NCBI GenBank assembly: GCA_943357015.1 | Contig: CALRFZ010000018.1 | Coordinates: 1-17,456 of the forward strand | Direction: 5' to 3' | Source: Candidatus Staskawiczbacteria bacterium | GTDB lineage: Bacteria > Patescibacteriota > Minisyncoccia > Minisyncoccales > Staskawiczbacteraceae | Length of the DNA stretch: 17,456 nt | Part shown: positions 13,431 through 17,456 of the stretch, one piece after another | Position numbering within the stretch: position 1 is the first letter of the stretch | Layout of the letters: every line of letters begins with the position of its first letter | Notes under the pieces: generated by a model | Seen by the model: the letters and a program-made list of their open reading frames with translations, nothing else | What the model was told of the DNA's origin: nothing | Database searches by the model: none | Program-made: the position numbers and the translations under genes

Positions 13431-15251
13431 CTAAAGTTCTCTTGCCAAAACATTAAATTCTTCTAATAATTGTTTTTCTTTATCAAATTCCTGATTTTCG
13501 TGAGCCTGACTAATCTCATTAGTTTTTTTCGTCAACTTATCTTTTAAGTCTATATTTTTTAACTGCAAAAGGCAAAGCAATATTTCATCCTGACCATCTT
13601 CTTGATACTCTAAATCTCCCTTTAACGCAAGGGCGGTCATAAAATTTTGTAGCTTGGCATTTAACTGCTCATCATCAAAAATTATTTTAAAATCATTTTT
13701 AATTTCTCCTTCTGCTACCACTTTTTGACTTGCCACAACCTTTTTAATCTCCTCAAAAAACTGCTTAGTTTTTTCAGAAAATAATCCGTAATGTTCATCT
13801 TTTAGCAATAAAATATGTTCTGGATTTTTTAAAATCAAAGAAATCAGCTTTTCCTCCAGTAAATTTTTCCGACCCTCAACGCCTAAACTTCTGTCATTTT
13901 TAAAATCCCCAACTTTAACATTCGTAGATTCGGATGACATTCGCAAATTAGTATCGCCCTTTATTTTTGCCAATTCTTGCAAAATTGCCTCTTCTGATAC
14001 ATTAAGTTTTTGCGACAATTTTTGAACCCAAAATGATTGCTCTATGGTATTTGCCAGCCTTTTTATTGCCGGCAAAACAATGCGCCCAATTTCTTTTTTA
14101 CCTTCTGGCGTTTTTGCATCAAAACTGGCAAAAGCCGAATCAAAATAATAATCCATAATTGATTTGGCTTTAACCAAAGAATCTTCCCAAATTTTAGGGT
14201 CTTTGACAATAATATCGGCCGGATCAGACTTTTTATCGGAATCTCCGTAACTTTCAATAATCTTTATATTAAAACCCTGTTCTTGCGCCAAATTAATACC
14301 CCGTTTAGTGGCTGAATCCCCTGCCACATCCATATCAAACGCCAAAACCAAATTTTCACAATAACGCTTTAAAATTACTAAGTGTTGGTGTGTCAGCGCC
14401 GTTCCAGAAGCTGAAACAGTATTTTGGTATCCAGCCTGATGACACATAATCACATCGGTATAGCCTTCGGTTACCACGCACTGATTTTGTTTTCTTGCGT
14501 CCAATTTAGCGTTATTTAAGCCGTACATTATTCCACTTTTATCATACAGCAAGGTTTGAGGACTATTAATGTATTTAGCAATTTCTTTTTGATCTGCTTG
14601 CTTAAAAACTCTGCCACCAAAACCCACTACCTGACCATGAATATCAAAAACCGGAAAAATAATTCGGCCCCTAAATCTATCGTAAGAATCAGCTTTATTT
14701 TGCTCTTTTTCAATCGCTAAGCCCGCTTTTACTACTTCGTCACGCAAATAACCTTGGCTTATTAAAAAATCTGATAAACCATTCCAAGTATCGGGTGAAT
14801 AGCCCAATCGCCACTTTTTTATACTTTCTTGATTAATACCTCGCCTTAATAAATAAGCCTGGGCCTCTTTGCCAATTTCTGAGGCTTCCAGTTGTTTTTC
14901 AAAAAACTTCGTCGCCAATTCACACACCTCATATAACCTTTGACGCTGAGTTTTTAATTGCACATTTTCTCGCCTTAACTGCACCCCAGCCTTTTCCGCC
15001 AAAATTCTTAAGGCGTCACCAAATTCCACCCCCTCAATTTTCATTACAAAGTCAAAAATTGACGACCCTGCGCCACAACCAAAACAATGCCACATTTGCC
15101 GAGCCGGTGAAACAAAAAATGACGGACTTTTTTCAGAATGAAACGGACAAACCCCACGCAGATTAGCTCCAGTTTTGGTTAATTTCATATAACCGCCCAC
15201 TACATCCACCACATTGAGTTTATTTTTAATTTCTTCTATTTGGGAATCCAT
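13431..15251 (-). CDS. dnaG: DNA primase DnaG
   Basis: A 606-aa primase that makes RNA primers at the replication fork. The N-terminal zinc-binding domain has C35-P-x-H38 and C56-F-G-C59. The RNA polymerase core contains RFRGRIIFPVFD (192-203) and GFGGR (210-214). The Toprim motifs are EGYTD (262-266, catalytic Glu262), FDMDVAG (305-311) and DPAD (343-346); FDMD replaces the commoner FDGD. The C-terminal part (about 430-606) is the helical, poorly conserved DnaB-interaction region. The frame is open back to an ATG at 15332, but those 27 extra residues are coded by a duplicated intergenic element and match no primase N-terminus, so the start at 15251 (MDSQIEEIKNKLNVVDVVGG, the standard beginning) is chosen. 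It lies upstream of rpoD. Confidence 0.97.
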   Translation of the reverse strand: MDSQIEEIKNKLNVVDVVGGYMKLTKTGANLRGVCPFHSEKSPSFFVSPARQMWHCFGCGAGSSIFDFVMKIEGVEFGDALRILAEKAGVQLRRENVQLKTQRQRLYEVCELATKFFEKQLEASEIGKEAQAYLLRRGINQESIKKWRLGYSPDTWNGLSDFLISQGYLRDEVVKAGLAIEKEQNKADSYDRFRGRIIFPVFDIHGQVVGFGGRVFKQADQKEIAKYINSPQTLLYDKSGIMYGLNNAKLDARKQNQCVVTEGYTDVIMCHQAGYQNTVSASGTALTHQHLVILKRYCENLVLAFDMDVAGDSATKRGINLAQEQGFNIKIIESYGDSDKKSDPADIIVKDPKIWEDSLVKAKSIMDYYFDSAFASFDAKTPEGKKEIGRIVLPAIKRLANTIEQSFWVQKLSQKLNVSEEAILQELAKIKGDTNLRMSSESTNVKVGDFKNDRSLGVEGRKNLLEEKLISLILKNPEHILLLKDEHYGLFSEKTKQFFEEIKKVVASQKVVAEGEIKNDFKIIFDDEQLNAKLQNFMTALALKGDLEYQEDGQDEILLCLLQLKNIDLKDKLTKKTNEISQAHENQEFDKEKQLLEEFNVLAREL

Positions 15252-15288
15252 ACTTTTGCTTTGCAAAACAAATCCCAAATTCCAATAT

Positions 15289-15395
15289 CCAAATCCCAAA
15301 TAAATCACAATTTTCAAAATTCTAAATTCCAAGCATGTTTTGAATTTGAGATATTTGAATTTATGATTTATTTGGAGCTTGTAATTTTGAATTTG
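15289..15395. repeat. 107-bp dispersed repeat, copy A (dnaG leader)
   Basis: Identical over all 107 bp to 15930-16036. The element is itself an imperfect palindrome: CCAAATAAATCA on the left pairs with TGATTTATTTGG on the right, with broken pairing inward to a centre near GCATG. It lies between the candidate dnaG promoter (15407-15434) and the dnaG start, so it would be transcribed as a long imperfect hairpin. Extra AAATCCCAAATTCC-like words extend it on the left. Confidence 0.95.
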
Positions 15396-15406
15396 TAATT
15401 TATTTT

Positions 15407-15434
15407 ATTCTACCATAAATTCTATAAAAATCAA
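15407..15434 (-). promoter_or_regulatory. Candidate promoter of dnaG
   Basis: Minus strand TTGATT (15434-15429), 16-nt spacer, TAGAAT (15412-15407). It predicts a start near 15400 and a leader of about 150 nt made largely of repeat copy A. The terminator just upstream makes a separate dnaG promoter necessary. Confidence 0.5.
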
Positions 15435-15435
15435 C

Positions 15436-15469
15436 CTGACAAAAACCGACGGCCGTCGGTTTTTGTCAG
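15436..15469. terminator. Perfect 34-bp palindromic terminator after the HIT gene
   Basis: CTGACAAAAACCGACGG is followed directly by its exact reverse complement. The core A5-CCGACG-GCCG-TCGG-T5 gives a GC-rich stem with a T-tract on both strands. It lies 22 nt after the HIT stop (minus strand) and insulates dnaG from it. Confidence 0.88.
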
Positions 15470-15491
15470 TGTTTTTTAATTTTTTTATCAC

Positions 15492-15905
15492 CTAAAACTT
15501 TATTAATTCGGCCAACTTCTGAAGTTCTTGCTCTGACGGTTTTTGAAGGTTTTTTGGTTTTTCTCCGTGAATTTTTAATCCGTCATTTTCGCGTCTTGGC
15601 ACAATATGCAAATGAAAATGCATCACTTCTTGACCCGCGTCTTTACCGCTAGAATTAACCAAATTAACAGCTGGAATATTCGTTACTGTTTTTAATTTTT
15701 CGACAATGCGCTTGCCCACAACAATAATTTTTTGAAGCACATTTTCACTGATATCAAATATATTTTCACTATGCTGTTTTGGAATTACCAAACAGTGCCC
15801 CAAAGAAACCGGATTAACATCCAAAAACGCTAATACATCAACATCTTCATAAACCTTAGTACAGGGAATTTCACCTTTTACTATTTTGCAAAAGATACAG
15901 TCCAT
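15492..15905 (-). CDS. HIT-family (Hint-type) nucleotide hydrolase
   Basis: A 137-aa histidine-triad protein, a family that hydrolyses nucleoside phosphoramidates and related dinucleotides. The triad motif is HFHLH (96-100) followed by IVPR. An N-terminal C3-x2-C6 (CIFCKIVKGEIP) marks the zinc-binding Hint subgroup, and FLDVNPVSLGHCLVIPKQH (27-45) is the usual central strand region, with SSGKDAGQEV (85-94) before the triad. Length is normal for the family. The gene is flanked on both sides by identical 107-bp repeats. Physiological substrate cannot be told from sequence. Confidence 0.96.
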   Translation of the reverse strand: MDCIFCKIVKGEIPCTKVYEDVDVLAFLDVNPVSLGHCLVIPKQHSENIFDISENVLQKIIVVGKRIVEKLKTVTNIPAVNLVNSSGKDAGQEVMHFHLHIVPRRENDGLKIHGEKPKNLQKPSEQELQKLAELIKF

Positions 15906-15929
15906 AATTTTTGCTCGGCAAAAGAAATC

Positions 15930-16036
15930 CCAAATCCCAAATAAATCACAATTTTCAAAATTCTAAATTCCAAGCATGTTTTGAATTTGAGATATTTGAA
16001 TTTATGATTTATTTGGAGCTTGTAATTTTGAATTTG
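15930..16036. repeat. 107-bp dispersed repeat, copy B
   Basis: Identical to 15289-15395 and in the same orientation, offset by 641 bp. It fills the gap between the SIMPL-protein stop (16041) and the HIT start (15905), ending about 25 nt from the HIT ATG, so it would form the leader of HIT or the SIMPL-HIT intercistronic region. Confidence 0.95.
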
Positions 16037-16040
16037 GTGC

Positions 16041-16889
16041 TTATTTTACCTGATATGTTAAGGTAACCGATGAATTTACCTCTTGTTGTCCTGTTTGAAT
16101 TTCTGGCGCACTGCTGGCAGAATCTTTGGCCATAGCGCCCGCATACATTGGCATTGGGTAATTACTGTAACCTTCAGAAATATTAATTAATTTGCTAATA
16201 CGCAATCCAGATTGACCAATAATTGATTGCAACTTTTCTTTGGCTTTTACAATCGCCAAAGCGCGTGCCTGTGATTGGGCTTTTTCTGGATTATCAACTG
16301 TAAATTGCAACTGCCCAACATTAGTAGCGCCGGCAACTGTAGCTTTATCTAAAATTGCATTAATATTGTCAAAATTTCTAATTTTCACTAAAATTTGTTG
16401 TTCCAAAGAATAACCGCTAATCACTTGAGTGCCTGGGTAAGGGTAATACATTGGTGATGGCGCTACCTCTCCAGCCCTACCAACAGCAACATTACCACCT
16501 TTTACATAACTATAAACTGGGGTTAAATTGTAAAGTGTAGTTTGAATATCTTGGTCAGCAACACCTAATTCTTTTACGGCTTTTATAACCGCATTCATTT
16601 TAAGATTATTTTGATTTACCGCATCCTGGCTTTTTAAAGCTTGACTGGTAACCCCAAAACTAACTTTGGCAATATCGGGCTTTATATACACTTTACCTTC
16701 GCCAGAAACCATAATTTCATGGGGCAAATTCTGTGGTAAAGATTTAAATTGATACATTAATTCCCCCGCCAAAAAAAGAATGGCTACGGCAATTATCCCA
16801 ATTAAAACTTTATATAATTTGTCTGAAAGATCCAAAGTGTGATTAGTTTCTAAACTGGTGCCAATATTTGCATTAATATTTGTTTCCAT
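16041..16889 (-). CDS. SIMPL-domain (DUF541) membrane-anchored protein
   Basis: A 282-aa protein with a short cytoplasmic N-terminus, one transmembrane helix (about 28-45, VLIGIIAVAILFLAGELM) and a large outside SIMPL domain (about 57-282). Family marks are the opening VSGEGKVYIKPDIAKVSFGV (61-80), the repeated Ala/Lys-rich helices (AVNQNNLKMNAVIKAVKELG; QARALAIVKAKEKLQSIIG) and the ending SSVTLTYQVK. SIMPL proteins occur in periplasmic or surface settings (YggE in E. coli is linked to oxidative stress); biochemical role unclear. Pro/Tyr/Met-rich loops (SPMYYPYPG; NYPMPMYAGAM) interrupt the domain. A TATAAA box at 16903-16908 predicts a very short leader. Confidence 0.88.
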   Translation of the reverse strand: METNINANIGTSLETNHTLDLSDKLYKVLIGIIAVAILFLAGELMYQFKSLPQNLPHEIMVSGEGKVYIKPDIAKVSFGVTSQALKSQDAVNQNNLKMNAVIKAVKELGVADQDIQTTLYNLTPVYSYVKGGNVAVGRAGEVAPSPMYYPYPGTQVISGYSLEQQILVKIRNFDNINAILDKATVAGATNVGQLQFTVDNPEKAQSQARALAIVKAKEKLQSIIGQSGLRISKLINISEGYSNYPMPMYAGAMAKDSASSAPEIQTGQQEVNSSVTLTYQVK

Positions 16890-17018
16890 ATTTTTTGAAA
16901 TTTTTATAATTTTTAATTTTGTAATTTTTAAACAATTCTTTAATGTATAAATGTCTTAAACATTAAGAAATTAATTCATTATTTAAAAATTAAAATTTTA
17001 GTTAATAATATTTTGACC

Positions 17019-17045
17019 AAAAAAACGGTTTATAAACAAAACCGT
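17019..17045 (-). terminator. Intrinsic terminator of the lysine-rich mini-gene
   Basis: On the minus strand ACGGTTT, a 7-nt loop, AAACCGT, then a run of T residues (plus-strand A run 17019-17025). It lies 17 nt after the stop of the 22-aa ORF. Confidence 0.85.
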
Positions 17046-17061
17046 ATCTTTGGTTAAAAGG

Positions 17062-17130
17062 TTATTTTTTGCCTTTTTTCTTGGTCTTAGCCTTAACTTT
17101 AGCTTTAGCCTTTTTCTTTTTTACTGGCAT
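17062..17130 (-). CDS. 22-aa lysine-rich basic peptide
   Basis: Minus-strand ATG at 17130 to TAA at 17062: 22 residues, 13 of them Lys, starting MPVKKKKAKAK and ending KKKGKK, with three Ala and no acidic residue. Support for a real gene is the dedicated intrinsic terminator 17 nt downstream and the lack of any other ORF on this short transcript. It resembles the lysine/alanine-rich tails of histone H1-like or ribosome-associated bacterial peptides, and the Lys-rich tail at the RpoD N-terminus here, but such low-complexity sequence allows no family assignment. Inference: a nucleic-acid-binding micro-protein. The 16890-17018 stretch between it and the SIMPL gene is AT-rich with no further feature identified. 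Confidence 0.55.
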   Translation of the reverse strand: MPVKKKKAKAKVKAKTKKKGKK

Positions 17131-17252
17131 AAAAATTATTACAGTATTTTAATATTCTAATCGACAATTTAAGTATACTCTCAAATAAATCTACAAGCAC
17201 TGTGCATAAGTATTTTTGCACTTTATAATTCTAGCTAGCAATAATATCACAT

Positions 17253-17281
17253 AAAGAAAAAGGAGTTACTTGTGTAACTCC
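17253..17281 (-). terminator. Intrinsic terminator of the right-end RNA
   Basis: Minus strand GGAGTTAC-ACAA-GTAACTCC followed by TTTTTCTTT (plus-strand aaagaaaaa at 17253-17261). The T-tract is present only on the minus strand, which fixes the direction of the transcript coming from the right. Confidence 0.88.
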
Positions 17282-17456
17282 ATGACAGTTTTTTGAACTG
17301 ATATACCCTGCCGTAGACAATCCCTCTCTGATCAATGAGGCTTTACCTACAAGCTCCGTTGTATATTAACGATGGCGGTATGTAGCCGACCCCCTCTCTG
17401 ATCGATGAGGCTTTGCCTACAAGAAAAAAATGAGCTAGGGGACTTGTTTTTACTCA
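17282..17456 (-). ncRNA. Probable structured RNA with two copies of a conserved hairpin (5' end outside window)
   Basis: This stretch has no ORF and is more GC-rich than the spacers around it. On the minus strand it carries two copies (17423-17382 and 17353-17313) of CTTGTAGGYAAAGCCTCATY followed by GATCAGAGAGGG, identical except at two positions. Each copy can fold as GTAG/CTAC enclosing CCTC/GAGG with a 10-nt loop ATYGATCAGA. The copies are followed by a CAGTT/AACTG hairpin (17286-17300) and the intrinsic terminator. I do not recognise it as tRNA, tmRNA, 6S, SRP, RNase P or a riboswitch class that I know. It could be an independent small RNA or the 3' UTR or leader of a gene beyond the edge. 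Confidence 0.5.

Noticed and set aside
13246..13434. 62-residue plus-strand frame between rpoD and dnaG
   Set aside because: It lies in an imperfect palindrome, has no ribosome site or recognisable protein features, and overlaps the dnaG stop.
15252..15332. N-terminal extension of DnaG
   Set aside because: It is coded by the duplicated intergenic element and its flank, and precedes the normal primase start.
17313..17423. CRISPR array
   Set aside because: There are only two copies, each with internal secondary structure and different flanks, no third repeat, and no cas gene in the window.
17313..17423. Hammerhead ribozyme or c-di-GMP (GEMM) riboswitch
   Set aside because: The CTGATC string lacks the CUGAUGA and GAAA core of a hammerhead, and the GCAAAGCCTC similarity to GEMM-I does not extend to its other conserved segments.

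Overview
The window looks like a piece of a small, AT-rich bacterial genome of the Candidate Phyla Radiation (Patescibacteria), most likely a Parcubacteria-type lineage. This is inferred from the proteins and genome style; no 16S rRNA is present. The pointers are: secreted proteins with the G-x-AW...GWINF repeats and the APGET...C...C leader I associate with CPR cell-surface proteins; short compact housekeeping proteins; almost no Shine-Dalgarno sequences; intergenic gaps filled with AT-rich imperfect palindromes; and TGA, TAG and TAA all used as stops (so not the UGA=Gly code of Gracilibacteria).

Layout. Positions 1-6551 (minus strand) form a cell-surface cluster: an 838-aa Ig-like/GWINF-repeat membrane-anchored protein, a 120-aa single-pass membrane protein, a 1025-aa phage-tail-fibre-like secreted protein, and a further secreted protein that runs off the left edge. 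Positions 6702-7861 hold a small YgjP-like (DUF45) metallopeptidase on the plus strand, a two-way terminator, then two small membrane proteins on the minus strand (one YtxH-like). Positions 7966-10876 (plus) hold an ABC-F ATPase, an unrecognised 84-aa ORF that is the only gene here with a clear Shine-Dalgarno sequence, and the ribosome-assembly GTPase ObgE. Positions 11041-11374 (plus) hold a cold-shock protein with a strong promoter and a structured leader. Positions 11435-16889 (minus) hold a Bcp peroxiredoxin, RpoD, DnaG, a HIT-family hydrolase and a SIMPL-domain protein. At 17062-17130 (minus) there is a 22-aa lysine-rich mini-gene with its own terminator, and from 17253 to the right edge a probable structured non-coding RNA with two copies of a conserved hairpin, also read on the minus strand and ended by an intrinsic terminator.

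How the parts fit. dnaG-rpoD is the remnant of the bacterial macromolecular synthesis operon without an adjacent rpsU. The surface cluster probably builds the adhesive or envelope layer through which an episymbiotic cell would meet its host. ABC-F, ObgE and cold-shock protein are translation, ribosome-assembly and RNA-chaperone functions. Several genes have a TATAAT-like box so close to the start codon that leaderless transcripts are likely.

The least ordinary things are the tandem RNA motif at the right end, a palindromic element inserted in frame inside the bcp gene, a perfect 107-bp duplicated intergenic element on both sides of the HIT gene (one copy forming the dnaG leader), a GC-rich mosaic block inside the tail-fibre-like gene, and the lysine-rich mini-gene.
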